This document shows, in pieces, positions 1 through 8,470 of a stretch of DNA of 64,000 bases (its first letter is position 1; the number at the start of each line of letters is the position of its first letter). Made by a program: the position numbers and the translations under genes. Location of the stretch: positions 1-64,000 of the forward strand of contig DDEZ01000009.1 of assembly GCA_002336805.1 (NCBI GenBank), given 5' to 3'. This DNA comes from Bacteroidetes bacterium UBA1941 (lineage in GTDB: Bacteria > Bacteroidota > Bacteroidia > Chitinophagales > LD1). Under the pieces are notes generated by a model. It searched no databases. It worked only from the letters and a program-made list of their open reading frames with translations, and was not told the DNA's origin.

Positions 1-75
1 CTTACATTTGGTCGCGCGAAATATATGATCCGATCTCTTTTCATTCTAGTGTGTTTAATTTGTTTATTGAATTAG

Positions 76-106
76 TTGTTTAACCACACAAAAATAACTA
101 CCTTTG
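76..106 (+). promoter_or_regulatory. Bacteroidota-type promoter of the HxlR gene
   Basis: A TTG at 76-78 is followed after 20 bases by TACCTTTG at 99-106. This fits the Bacteroidota sigma-ABfr consensus (TTG, about 19 bases, TAnnTTTG). The predicted start of transcription lies about 60 bases ahead of the HxlR start codon. Seen by eye; no transcript data. Confidence 0.55.
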
Positions 107-133
107 ATATACTTTAGTAACTACTATACGATT

Positions 134-147
134 GTATACCGGTATAC
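134..147. promoter_or_regulatory. 14-bp perfect palindrome, candidate HxlR operator
   Basis: GTATACCGGTATAC is a perfect palindrome lying between the likely -7 box and the HxlR start codon. HxlR proteins bind as dimers to inverted repeats and often control their own gene, so this is a natural autoregulatory operator candidate. The binding role is inferred. Confidence 0.5.
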
Positions 148-171
148 TATGAGTAACCAACCACTAAAAAC

Positions 172-540
172 ATGGCACCAGCACCTAAAAAAGACATAGA
201 CGACCACAAGGCCTGTGGTGAATTCATAGTTCCTATACGGGACACCCTGGATATCCTCAGCGGCAAGTGGAAGCTCCCTATACTCGGGGCACTGCGCTTT
301 GGCAAGAAGCGATTTAAAGAGATAGAGCGCGAGATACCTAATATCACTGCCCGGATGCTCTCCAAGGAGCTGAAGGAGCTTGAGATAAATGAGCTCATCA
401 CCCGCACTGTATATGCCACTATACCTGTCACCGTAGAGTATGAGGTCACGCCATATGGCAAAACTCTCGACACCGTCCTGCAGGCTATGAAGGACTGGGG
501 CGTGCAGCACCGCAAGCGCATCATGGGCAAAAAGAAGTAA
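172..540 (+). CDS. HxlR-family winged-helix transcriptional regulator
   Basis: A 122-residue DNA-binding protein of the HxlR/MarR-like group. The segment around residues 22-105 has the family pattern: a helix with ILSGKWKLPIL, then FKEIEREIPNITARMLSKEL as the recognition region and a YEVTPYG wing. Family members are dimeric repressors or activators, several of which sense thiol stress or aldehydes through an N-terminal cysteine. The only cysteine here is Cys15, in the place where YodB and HypR carry their sensor cysteine. It starts 24 bases after a palindrome at 134-147. The next gene, 9 bases downstream, codes for a thioredoxin-fold lipoprotein, so the two are probably one transcript. Redox sensing is inferred from the single cysteine and the neighbour. 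Confidence 0.9.
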   Translation: MAPAPKKDIDDHKACGEFIVPIRDTLDILSGKWKLPILGALRFGKKRFKEIEREIPNITARMLSKELKELEINELITRTVYATIPVTVEYEVTPYGKTLDTVLQAMKDWGVQHRKRIMGKKK

Positions 541-549
541 CTTCGGCAC

Positions 550-1062
550 ATGAGATCCCGCTCGTACATCGTCATAGCAGTGCTGCTCGCACTCGCATCC
601 TGCACACCCAAAAATGCACTCATGATCACCAAAGACAAGGACGGCAGCAAGATGATAGTAGGCACCGCGTCCCGCAGCGTATTGCATGATCCTGCTTTCT
701 CATGGTTTGACCGTGGCTACGAGGCATACCATCCGGTGGCCGCTCCGCTGGCCATCATCAGGGGGCAGGCAGGGGCACTGCATATAGAGATCTTTGGCGG
801 CACCTGGTGTGAGGATACCCATGAGCTCCTGCCCCACTTTTACAAGGTAGCAGATGCCGCAGGTATCCGCGATGCGCAGATCACGCTCCATCTGGTAGAC
901 CGAGACAAGAAGACCAAAGACGGCAGCGCTGACAGGTACAAGATAACCAACGTACCGACCTACATAGTCCTGAAAGGGGATAAAGAGATAGGCCGTATCA
1001 CAGAGACCGTCAGGAAAAGTATAGAGGCTGACCTGGCAGATATCCTCACCGATAAAGACTAG
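550..1062 (+). CDS. Thioredoxin-fold lipoprotein with single active-site cysteine
   Basis: A 170-residue protein with a lipoprotein signal (LASC, lipid-anchored Cys18), so it should sit in the periplasm or on a membrane. Residues about 65-165 have a thioredoxin-like fold: GGTWCEDT (Cys87) at the active-site position and NVPTY with the cis-proline (Pro136). The usual CxxC is replaced by CEDT, leaving one cysteine. This would suit a monothiol or non-disulfide role rather than a classical dithiol reductase. It is separated from the HxlR gene by 9 bases. Its last 17 bases overlap the end of the convergent membrane transferase gene. Its substrate is not visible from sequence. Confidence 0.8.
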   Translation: MRSRSYIVIAVLLALASCTPKNALMITKDKDGSKMIVGTASRSVLHDPAFSWFDRGYEAYHPVAAPLAIIRGQAGALHIEIFGGTWCEDTHELLPHFYKVADAAGIRDAQITLHLVDRDKKTKDGSADRYKITNVPTYIVLKGDKEIGRITETVRKSIEADLADILTDKD

Positions 1063-2548
1063 GCCATACCCGCGCCTTATAGAGTGTATTGCTATCGCTG
1101 TGCCAGACCACAGAGTCCTGATCGTAGAGGGCGTAGGCTGCAGCTACATTCCTGTCCAGGCGGTCTATATCCAGCACATAGTCCGGATGCACAGCATGCA
1201 GCTCCTGAGAGATAAAGGCCGGTGTAGCATTCTTGGGTATCAGACAGGTGCGCCGCCCTGTATAGAGGGCTATAGCGCGAGGCTTGGTAGTAGCTATGAT
1301 AGCGTCTGGCGCCGTATGGCTGCGGATATACTCCAGCATACGCTGGCTGCTCTCCGTCTGTGGTCCCGGGGCTATAGTAGCATCCTGCTCATGGTGGCAG
1401 GCACGTATATCGCGCACATTCACCAGCAGCATAAAGATGGTAAAGGCCATCCCTGCAGTATAGCGGTGCACACCCGCCGGCAGGCGTATACTACACGCAC
1501 CCAGCGCAGCACATACCATGAGGATGGGCAGCACCGGCAGCAGGTAGCGGAAGCCCTGGCTGGAGTACGGGAAGAGCAGCACGATCAGCGCATACCCCAC
1601 CAGCACCACCCACTCACGTGCCCCGCTCCACAGCAGCTGTATGAAGCCTAGCACAGAGAGTACCAGCATAAATGACGTGGCATAGTAAAGCATAAAACTG
1701 TACCGCCCGGCCTCATGGCTGAAGAGGCCTTGGTAGAGCCGCGTATACAGGTCGAGATTGGCCAGCAGGGTGAGGCTATGATCGGGAGACTCATACAGCC
1801 CGAGGAAGTGCTCCAGATGGCTGCCCGGCGCCGGGAATAGCAGTACATTGGCCACCAGCACACCCGCTATGCTCACGCCTAGTGCCAGCCCATCTGTACG
1901 TAGCTGCTGTTGCCATTCCGCCAGGGAGAGACTACCCAGTGATGCCAGTACAGCACTGCGGCATATGGCGGCAGCCAGCACCAGCGGAAAGATATATCCC
2001 ACCTCACGGATACCGAGAGTGAAAGCCATGGCCAGGCCAAGGCATACCAGCCCCACCCGCGATAGCTCACGCCGCCTCAGCAGCAGCATCAGGCTGAGCG
2101 TAAAGAAGAATGAGAAGGGAATATCAGACAGTATCTCCGTCTTGAAGCGGAAGAACCACGGATTGACAAAGACTATGAGCAGAAATGCCGCAGAGGTAAA
2201 GAATGAAAACCGCCACCGCAGCCATGCGAATACCAGCAGTCCCCAGGCTACCAGCCAGAGCGAGATATAGGTATCCAGTGCACGCATACTCTGTCCGCAT
2301 GCCTTTACCACAGGTGCCAGCAGCAGAGGAAATCCATAGGAGTAGTACTGCGGCGCATAGCTGGGCATATACTCCTGCGGTATCATCCGCGTCTCATAGT
2401 AGTGGTGGCCGGAGGCTATGTTCTGCGCCTGTATCAGGTAGCCGGCATAGTCATCACCCCAGGCGTGGGAGCTACGTATATTGATGACCAGTAGCGGAGA
2501 CAGCAGTAGCAGTACCGCTATGTATTCTATCACCTTTCTCCTGATCAT
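1046..2548 (-). CDS. Polytopic membrane glycosyltransferase, GT39/ArnT-like
   Basis: A 500-residue integral membrane protein with about ten hydrophobic segments and a soluble C-terminal stretch of roughly 100 residues. The first loop after the N-terminal membrane helix carries WGDDYAGY (residues 30-37). GT-C enzymes of the PMT/ArnT type keep a catalytic Asp there and use a polyprenyl-phosphate-linked sugar. A charged FKTEILSDIPFSFF motif lies near residue 135-148. The protein encoded at 9940-11379 is a clear paralogue (WGDDWAAY, YPLLLAPVV, similar ends). Acceptor and sugar are unknown. The gene ends inside the convergent thioredoxin-like gene by 17 bases. A hairpin lies just upstream at 2581-2606. 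Confidence 0.75.
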   Translation of the reverse strand: MIRRKVIEYIAVLLLLSPLLVINIRSSHAWGDDYAGYLIQAQNIASGHHYYETRMIPQEYMPSYAPQYYSYGFPLLLAPVVKACGQSMRALDTYISLWLVAWGLLVFAWLRWRFSFFTSAAFLLIVFVNPWFFRFKTEILSDIPFSFFFTLSLMLLLRRRELSRVGLVCLGLAMAFTLGIREVGYIFPLVLAAAICRSAVLASLGSLSLAEWQQQLRTDGLALGVSIAGVLVANVLLFPAPGSHLEHFLGLYESPDHSLTLLANLDLYTRLYQGLFSHEAGRYSFMLYYATSFMLVLSVLGFIQLLWSGAREWVVLVGYALIVLLFPYSSQGFRYLLPVLPILMVCAALGACSIRLPAGVHRYTAGMAFTIFMLLVNVRDIRACHHEQDATIAPGPQTESSQRMLEYIRSHTAPDAIIATTKPRAIALYTGRRTCLIPKNATPAFISQELHAVHPDYVLDIDRLDRNVAAAYALYDQDSVVWHSDSNTLYKARVWPSLYR

Positions 2549-2580
2549 GTGACTAAGATAGGAAAAGCTCTAAAACAAAA

Positions 2581-2606
2581 ATGCTCCATACCTCAGTATG
2601 GAGCAT
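2581..2606 (-). terminator. Rho-independent terminator of the receptor/lipoprotein operon
   Basis: ATGCTCCATAC and GTATGGAGCAT form a perfect 11-bp stem with a 4-base loop. Read on the minus strand, it comes 25 bases after the lipoprotein stop and is followed by a T-rich run (TTTTTGTTTT). It should end the transcript of the TonB receptor and lipoprotein. Confidence 0.8.
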
Positions 2607-2630
2607 GAACAGTTTATCGGCTCATAGCCC

Positions 2631-3140
2631 TTATTTATAATTGATCTGGACAAGATGGGCGCTCAAAACGCCGCTATCAGATGGATCTTTGTCACTCTTC
2701 AGTACCACATTGGTCACATCTACAGTAGTGACCTTACGGGCCGTATCATAATAAGCAGTGACCGTACCGGTGCCATTGGCAGATGTATACGAGCGTTTAG
2801 CCGATGTATCAGTGAGTCTGACAAAGACCTGACCACTATCAGGCAAGAAAACAGGGCTCAATGTATAGGTGCCGCCGCCTGTTGGCGCGGTACCCCTGGG
2901 CACCAGATCATTCTGATTTCGGGTCCAGTGTGTATTGCTGTCACAAAAGGTAAAGGCGAGCGAACCGCTGGGAAGATTTTCCTGTGTGTATCCGGTGAAG
3001 GCACCCAAAACATAATTGCCAAAAGTAGCATTGTATGTCACACCTTTAAATGTCCAGGAACCGGCGCTCTTATTTGTAGCTTTAGAACAAGCTCCTATAA
3101 GTGTACTGATAGCAAGGAGCGCAATAATTGTCTTTTTCAT
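2631..3140 (-). CDS. Small lipoprotein, unknown function
   Basis: A 169-residue protein with a lipoprotein signal peptide: hydrophobic stretch ALLAISTLIG, then AC with the lipid-modified cysteine at residue 18. The mature part is rich in Thr, Ser, Asn and beta-prone residues, for example WTFKGVTYNATFG and ANGTGTVTAYYDTARK. It probably forms a beta-sandwich. I recognise no named domain. The gene begins 27 bases after the TonB-dependent receptor gene on the same strand and is followed by a terminator, so the two are likely co-transcribed. A SusD-like partner role is not supported: it is too short and lacks SusD features. Confidence 0.75.
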   Translation of the reverse strand: MKKTIIALLAISTLIGACSKATNKSAGSWTFKGVTYNATFGNYVLGAFTGYTQENLPSGSLAFTFCDSNTHWTRNQNDLVPRGTAPTGGGTYTLSPVFLPDSGQVFVRLTDTSAKRSYTSANGTGTVTAYYDTARKVTTVDVTNVVLKSDKDPSDSGVLSAHLVQINYK

Positions 3141-3167
3141 ATATTTATATAATCGTCTTTATTAAAA

Positions 3168-5588
3168 TCAAAAGTTGTAGCGGATCTGTACGGTATAGTT
3201 GCGTATAGGCTCTGGGCGACCAGCGCGCAGCATATAAAATCTGTTGCCGATATTTTTTACTATAAAGCCACATTCCACATGGCGATTGATCTTATATCCG
3301 CAGCGGATATCACCCGTAAAATCCCCACGGGCGTGAGCTTTGAAAAATGGTGTATACGCATCTGCAGAACCCGAGATAGCTGATATGGCCGTCACAATGG
3401 TGAGTGGTATTTTCTCAGGGAAGCTACCATAGCTGAATGTACCGCCGAAGTAGCACTTCCAGAATTTGATCTCACCATCTATACGCACCAAATGGCGTAC
3501 GCGGTAATCAAGGAGGTGTTTATAAGCATCACTGCTCATGTCCGTCACGCGATTTACATTATACTTGAACGCGTCCCGGAAAAATTGCCCTGTGGTATAG
3601 TGGTCTGATGTATCAGCGGCGTTGCGCACCTTACTGCCGTAGCTATAGCTATAGCCAGCACTTAACTGTATACCTACTTTACCTATCTGACCACGGGCAC
3701 CTATAGTAAACTCATAGCCAAAGACCTGCGCATTTTCCACATTGTGCGCTTGAATACCGAATAGTATTTGCTGATTGAGGGCTACGTTTGGATATGACCC
3801 TACTAATGGTTTGTTGATGACATTATTAAGCAGGTTGGTATCTGTTGTTATGATCTTACCGCTACCTGCATACCGGTTTTGATATCTGCCAAAATCGTAT
3901 TGCGTAAGCTCATTGTAGCGATTGTAATAAACTGCCAGATCGACAAATCCTACAAATTTAGGTCCGATCTTAAAGATCTGATTGATACCGATCTCTGCGC
4001 TCCAACTGCGCTCCGGATGAAGGGTATCGTTTGGAACTACGATCACACCAGGATAAAAGTTCTGGAGTATATCACGCTCTCCGATGGACGGGATACGATA
4101 TGCTTGCCCCCAGGAAGCACGAATGTGTGTAGACTTAGTGGCTTCAAAATTCATCCCCATACGGAAAACCGGCAGCCCCTTTTCCAGGTCCTGATCTACC
4201 TTTTGAACCTCATAGCGTAGGCCTCCTTGTATGGAGAACCACTTATAATTATACTCCAGCTGAGCAAAGACAGCAGCAAAGACAGTAGGATGGAGTCGGT
4301 CATAAAGATTGCTCCGGGACGCACCTACGGTAAAAGGGGCACCTGTAGTCAGTACGAGTGATTGCTTTAATTTGTACTGATATTGATTATTCACCATGAT
4401 CTGGTGCGAAACGGCATTAGGATCCGTTCCGTTTCCGATGCGATCTATATTCATATAGCGCATCATCAGGGTGTACATATGCCCCTTGCTGGTAGCATAG
4501 GTCAGGTGAGGATCTATATTGAGCCTCAGGTAGCGACTACTAGAGCCCGCTCCCACACGAAAGGCATTAGTATCTGCATCTTTACCTATAAAAAACTCGT
4601 CTATAGTCTCGTACATCAGGGACCCGTCTACACCATAGGTTAGGCCAGCGACTTTTTCGCTGATCTTACGGGTCTTGAAGTAGCCCTGCGCGCGCCAGTC
4701 TCCACTGCCCTGCAGATAGCCTTGGTCACCTATCATGCTACCTCCTACTACGAGCTGTAGTGATCCTATTTTACGGCGATGATTGACCATCAGGCTTCCC
4801 TTGAATGGAAGGGCATTGTTCCACCACTGCTGGTATTTCTTTGGAGGATTTCCGTATACGCCCATATTGATATCCACGGCGGTGGTAGGAGTATCTTCTA
4901 TAGGCCAGTCTGTCACTACATTTATCACACCACTTAGGGCTGACGAGCCATAGATCACAGAACTAGCTCCTTTTACAACCTCTATCTGCTTAGCATTTGT
5001 GAGCTGTACCATGCTATTTTGGCCCTGCCCCAGATCTGCGCTCATCATAGAGAGGCCGTCTTGCATGATAGCCGTACGGCTACCTACACCATACGAGTAT
5101 GGACTGCCGCCACGTATAGTCACCTGGCCATCCTGTATCAGTACGCCTGATGTTTTATTAAGGGCCTCCCCCAGATCAGTAGAGTTGGTATGCTTGATCT
5201 GATCAGATGTCACTACGCTGATGGATACGTTTTCCTTGGCAGCATTCTTCTTATACTGGCTCACCGTGCTCACCTCGCTAAACTCATAGGCATCTGCAGG
5301 CATCGCTACATTGATAGTTTGGTTCTTGCCGGCTACCACCTTGAGCTCTACTTTCTGTTTCTTGTAGCCTATGCTGGTGATGGTCAGTTCGTACTCACCC
5401 TCAGGTACGTTTATCTTATAGTGGCCCGCTGCATCGGTGATCACACCCTTGCCCCGGTCATATTTCACAGAGGCTCCGGCCAGCGGTTCTTTGGAGGCCT
5501 CGCTGGTCACCTGACCATTGATCTCAGCGGTCTGTGCCACTGCGCACCATGCCACAAAAATTGCAATAAGCGTAAAAAAATGTTTCAT
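3168..5588 (-). CDS. TonB-dependent outer-membrane receptor with CarboxypepD domain
   Basis: An 806-residue receptor. Residues 1-18 are a signal peptide ending AVAQ. Residues about 22-105 form the carboxypeptidase-regulatory-like domain typical of Bacteroidota receptors (INGQVTSEASKEPLAGASV). Residues about 120-235 are the plug, with SGVLIQDGQVTIRGG and VVKGASSVIYGSSALSGVINV. The rest is a 22-stranded barrel ending in a terminal Phe (VQIRYNF). It imports a ligand across the outer membrane using TonB energy. The ligand is not evident, and there is no SusD partner nearby. The following lipoprotein gene is likely in the same operon. The start is supported by the signal peptide and by a promoter-like element at 5610-5641. 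Confidence 0.93.
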   Translation of the reverse strand: MKHFFTLIAIFVAWCAVAQTAEINGQVTSEASKEPLAGASVKYDRGKGVITDAAGHYKINVPEGEYELTITSIGYKKQKVELKVVAGKNQTINVAMPADAYEFSEVSTVSQYKKNAAKENVSISVVTSDQIKHTNSTDLGEALNKTSGVLIQDGQVTIRGGSPYSYGVGSRTAIMQDGLSMMSADLGQGQNSMVQLTNAKQIEVVKGASSVIYGSSALSGVINVVTDWPIEDTPTTAVDINMGVYGNPPKKYQQWWNNALPFKGSLMVNHRRKIGSLQLVVGGSMIGDQGYLQGSGDWRAQGYFKTRKISEKVAGLTYGVDGSLMYETIDEFFIGKDADTNAFRVGAGSSSRYLRLNIDPHLTYATSKGHMYTLMMRYMNIDRIGNGTDPNAVSHQIMVNNQYQYKLKQSLVLTTGAPFTVGASRSNLYDRLHPTVFAAVFAQLEYNYKWFSIQGGLRYEVQKVDQDLEKGLPVFRMGMNFEATKSTHIRASWGQAYRIPSIGERDILQNFYPGVIVVPNDTLHPERSWSAEIGINQIFKIGPKFVGFVDLAVYYNRYNELTQYDFGRYQNRYAGSGKIITTDTNLLNNVINKPLVGSYPNVALNQQILFGIQAHNVENAQVFGYEFTIGARGQIGKVGIQLSAGYSYSYGSKVRNAADTSDHYTTGQFFRDAFKYNVNRVTDMSSDAYKHLLDYRVRHLVRIDGEIKFWKCYFGGTFSYGSFPEKIPLTIVTAISAISGSADAYTPFFKAHARGDFTGDIRCGYKINRHVECGFIVKNIGNRFYMLRAGRPEPIRNYTVQIRYNF

Positions 5589-5609
5589 CTACTATCTATT
5601 GGTTTGAGT

Positions 5610-5641
5610 CAAATATATTTTTTAGTACAAGTATGTTACAA
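5610..5641 (-). promoter_or_regulatory. Promoter candidate of the TonB receptor gene
   Basis: On the minus strand a TTG (5641-5639) is followed after 21 bases by TATATTTG (5617-5610), 21 bases before the receptor start codon. This fits the Bacteroidota TAnnTTTG -7 element, with a spacer slightly longer than usual. The rest of the 5589-5867 intergenic region shows no gene. Confidence 0.45.
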
Positions 5642-5867
5642 GACTGATTATTAACAAATCGTTAAATAAACAAACAAGCTCCTTTACCCCGGCAAAAGCA
5701 AAAAATTGCCCTCCTTATTTGTTTCATTTGCCCTGCCGGTAAAATCAATTCGTGCCATAAACTTAAAATTGTTTTTCATATTCAGATAGTATATAAAACG
5801 AGCCTCAAAAATTTAATTTCCATACATTTAAAATATTTTCATTCGTAAAAAACTCCCACGCTCTTGT

Positions 5868-6953
5868 ATGAAGTCAATACTATCTCTGATCGCCTGCTTG
5901 CTGTGCCTGCACACCATCGCTCAAGACAAACCCCGGACAGAAAATGTGATCCTCGTGACACTGGACGGCTACCGCTGGCAGGAGCTATTTGGCGGGCCGC
6001 AAAAGAAGATCTACAAGACGAAGAAATATATCAGGGACCTCGCTAGGATCCGGCACGAATACTGCGATGCGGACCCAGCCAAAAGCCGCGAAAAGCTGAT
6101 GCCATTTATGTGGGGGACCATCGCAAAGCAGGGGCAGATATATGGCAATAAAAAAGCCGGCAATAAGGTCACGCTGACCAATCGGTACAAGTTTTCCTAC
6201 CCTGGCTATAATGAGATACTGACAGGCTGGGGCGACCGCCGTGTCAATAGCAACGACTATCCTGATAATCCCAACTCAAACATCTTCGACTTTCTCAAAG
6301 CAAAGGGGTTTGATGGCAGGATGTTTTGCGCCGGCACCTGGGATGCATTCCCGCGCATCATCAATACAAAGAGGAACGGGGTACCTGTCTTTGTAAACAT
6401 GAAGGCAGAGACAGGCGGCGGCATCCACATCAATGGCGTGAATATAGATGACTGGAAGACCACCATACCGCCACACAATCCATATGCTAAGACGGATACC
6501 TTTACCTATAAATTTGCTAAAGAGTACATGTACCGCTATCATCCTCGCTTTTCTTTCATAGGGTTTGACGAGACTGATGACTTTGCCCATGGTGGTGAGT
6601 ATGACGCCTACCTGGGTACAGCCCACACACTAGATGCATACCTCAGGGATCTGTGGGACTTTGTGCAGAGCGACCCGCAGTATAAGGATAAGACCACCCT
6701 CATAGTGACCTGCGACCATGGCCGGGGCGATATACCCAAGCTGGAGTGGCGCCACCACGGTCATGTGCTAGGCGCGGAGTATATCTGGATAGCTGCCATG
6801 GGCCCTGGTGTAGAGGCATTGGGCGAGATCAAGACCAAAGAGCACCTACATCAAAACCAGATAGCGGCCACGATTGCGACCCTGCTGGGATATGAGTACA
6901 AGACAGATCATTTCTCCGGAGAGGCGATCAAGAGTATCACCGGGCAGAAATAG
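5868..6953 (+). CDS. Secreted alkaline-phosphatase-superfamily hydrolase
   Basis: A 361-residue protein with a signal peptide ending IAQ (about residues 1-19). It belongs to the alkaline phosphatase/sulfatase/nucleotide pyrophosphatase superfamily. Metal and catalytic residues can be placed: Asp33 in VTLDGYRW, the likely nucleophile Ser110 in FSYPGYNE, Asp237 and His241 in DETDDFAHGG, Asp283-His284 in TCDHGRGD, and the histidines of WRHHGHV (296-299). The order matches a two-metal phospho- or sulfo-ester hydrolase. Substrate is unknown. No Cys-x-Pro-x-Arg sulfatase motif is present, so a phosphodiesterase or phosphomonoesterase is more likely than a formylglycine sulfatase. The gene converges on the 440-residue gene with a 14-base gap. 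Confidence 0.85.
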   Translation: MKSILSLIACLLCLHTIAQDKPRTENVILVTLDGYRWQELFGGPQKKIYKTKKYIRDLARIRHEYCDADPAKSREKLMPFMWGTIAKQGQIYGNKKAGNKVTLTNRYKFSYPGYNEILTGWGDRRVNSNDYPDNPNSNIFDFLKAKGFDGRMFCAGTWDAFPRIINTKRNGVPVFVNMKAETGGGIHINGVNIDDWKTTIPPHNPYAKTDTFTYKFAKEYMYRYHPRFSFIGFDETDDFAHGGEYDAYLGTAHTLDAYLRDLWDFVQSDPQYKDKTTLIVTCDHGRGDIPKLEWRHHGHVLGAEYIWIAAMGPGVEALGEIKTKEHLHQNQIAATIATLLGYEYKTDHFSGEAIKSITGQK

Positions 6954-6967
6954 CAAGACCTGTGGCA

Positions 6968-8290
6968 CTAGGCCAGTGCCTCATAGATGTATGGCGTGAG
7001 GCGGAAGGTAGCCCCGGCAGGTTGTTTCACAGCCTTGCCCTGTATGGCGGCACGGAGCATATCCCAGTTTTTCTTTTCTATCTCCACGCGGTAGGAGGTG
7101 AAGTTGCGACGCACAAACTTCATAGCTGCTTCCAGCTTGCTGGAGGCGAGGGCATAGTCCTCCTCTCCTATCAGTATGAGTAGCTCCAGGTAGCGCAGCA
7201 TCAGGTCATGGTCATTATACTCGCGGCTGGTATCGTGGCTGTAAAACTCATTCAGGTGCTGGCTAAAGGCCCGGGTATCTCCCTGCATGTAGGCGCGCAG
7301 GCAGAGCAGGTAGGCCTGCTTGTAGTAGAGAGCCCGCTCCGTAGGCATCTTATTAAACTGTTCTAGCCGCTTATTGAAGTTGGCCTTTTCACCACTGAGA
7401 AAGTACCAAGTACAGAAAGCGATGATAGCCTCAGTATCGTAAAGCAGGCCGTGCTTGCCTATCGCTTCATCCACTTTTTTTACATAGTTCTGGGGGTTGT
7501 CCTTAGTGAGGTACTCTACATGGAAGCTCAGCACATTGAGCCAGGCAGCATTGATGGTGAAGGGGATCATCTTATCACCATGACTGGTGATGAGGTCGAG
7601 CATCTCACTCAATATATCACTGGCGCGGCGCAGGTCTGTCTTATACTTAGTATACAGTACAAAGAGTGAGTGCAGGGCATTGAATACCGGTATATGATGG
7701 CCTGTGGCTCTCGCCTGCCTTAGCAGCGAGGTCATCTTCTGAGCATAGGCGTCAAAGTCCTTTTCCTTCAGGTCTCCCTTCTCTATGATAGCCATCTGCA
7801 CGATCACCTCACGGTCCACTTTGACATAGGCCAGGTGGCGCTCTGCGTTCTTGAGGGCTTTATCCTTTACAGCTTTCAGGCGTGGTATATCGCATTTGGC
7901 GTAGGCCACCATCATGTCCAGGCTATGCAGTTCATTCAGCACATTCCACCAGCCCTGGCGGTCATATTCGGCCTCCAGCTTGAGGCGCAGTTTGCTGGCA
8001 TGTACATCCAGGCCGCGGCGGTAGAGTACATTGGTCAGTAGCAGCTCGTCATAGGAGTTGACCATATGCTGCTTGATCACTTCATATATCTCGTCTTTGG
8101 CCAGTGACAGGTTTTTGAAGTAGGTATTCTCATTGATACCAAAGCGCTCCTGTAATAGCTCTTTGCTGACATCCGGATCATCTATCACAGCCTTTATGAA
8201 CTTAAACAGGCTGGAGTCACTCTCGCTGGCCTTGCGGATCAGCGTAGCTTTCTCCTGTGGTGATAGAGTCTGTATCAGTTCCTGGATCAT
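6968..8290 (-). CDS. Conserved helical protein of unknown function (440 aa)
   Basis: A 440-residue protein without signal peptide or membrane segments, so cytoplasmic. It is almost entirely helical in character, with leucine- and alanine-rich amphipathic stretches such as ADRAL-like helix pairs through residues 120-400 that resemble TPR or SEL1-type superhelices without clear consensus repeats. The first 90 residues (QELIQTLSPQEKATLIRKASES, FKFIKAVIDDPDVSKELLQERFG) look like a separate four-helix domain. I do not recognise a named family. A protein-interaction scaffold is a guess from the fold. It is monocistronic, convergent with the phosphatase gene and divergent from the T9SS cargo gene. 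Confidence 0.75.
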   Translation of the reverse strand: MIQELIQTLSPQEKATLIRKASESDSSLFKFIKAVIDDPDVSKELLQERFGINENTYFKNLSLAKDEIYEVIKQHMVNSYDELLLTNVLYRRGLDVHASKLRLKLEAEYDRQGWWNVLNELHSLDMMVAYAKCDIPRLKAVKDKALKNAERHLAYVKVDREVIVQMAIIEKGDLKEKDFDAYAQKMTSLLRQARATGHHIPVFNALHSLFVLYTKYKTDLRRASDILSEMLDLITSHGDKMIPFTINAAWLNVLSFHVEYLTKDNPQNYVKKVDEAIGKHGLLYDTEAIIAFCTWYFLSGEKANFNKRLEQFNKMPTERALYYKQAYLLCLRAYMQGDTRAFSQHLNEFYSHDTSREYNDHDLMLRYLELLILIGEEDYALASSKLEAAMKFVRRNFTSYRVEIEKKNWDMLRAAIQGKAVKQPAGATFRLTPYIYEALA

Positions 8291-8470
8291 GATCTAAAGT
8301 CAGTAAGTAACCACTATATCTGTCCTTTTGCATGGCAGGCGGTTGCCGTAGTTTTGCTGTCAGATATAGGTATAAAGGACAACTATTTTTTGAAAATGTC
8401 TGCCTGCTATTTGTCAACAAACAGCGGTAATGCCGTGTATTGCCATCTTTTTAACAAAAACACAACTACC

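Noticed and set aside
124..687. 187-residue minus-strand frame over the HxlR gene
   Set aside because: The plus strand carries an unmistakable HxlR protein and a lipoprotein start; the minus frame has no recognisable features.
3168..5588. SusC/SusD-type polysaccharide utilisation locus
   Set aside because: The receptor is shorter than SusC, the adjacent lipoprotein is too small for SusD, and no glycoside hydrolase is nearby.
6964..6980. GGCACT-AGTGCC hairpin as terminator between convergent genes
   Set aside because: Only 6-bp arms, no T tail, and it overlaps the stop of the 440-residue gene.
8354..8470. Extended N-terminus of the T9SS propeller protein
   Set aside because: The upstream 39 codons are not signal-like, whereas the ATG at 8471 starts a clean signal peptide.
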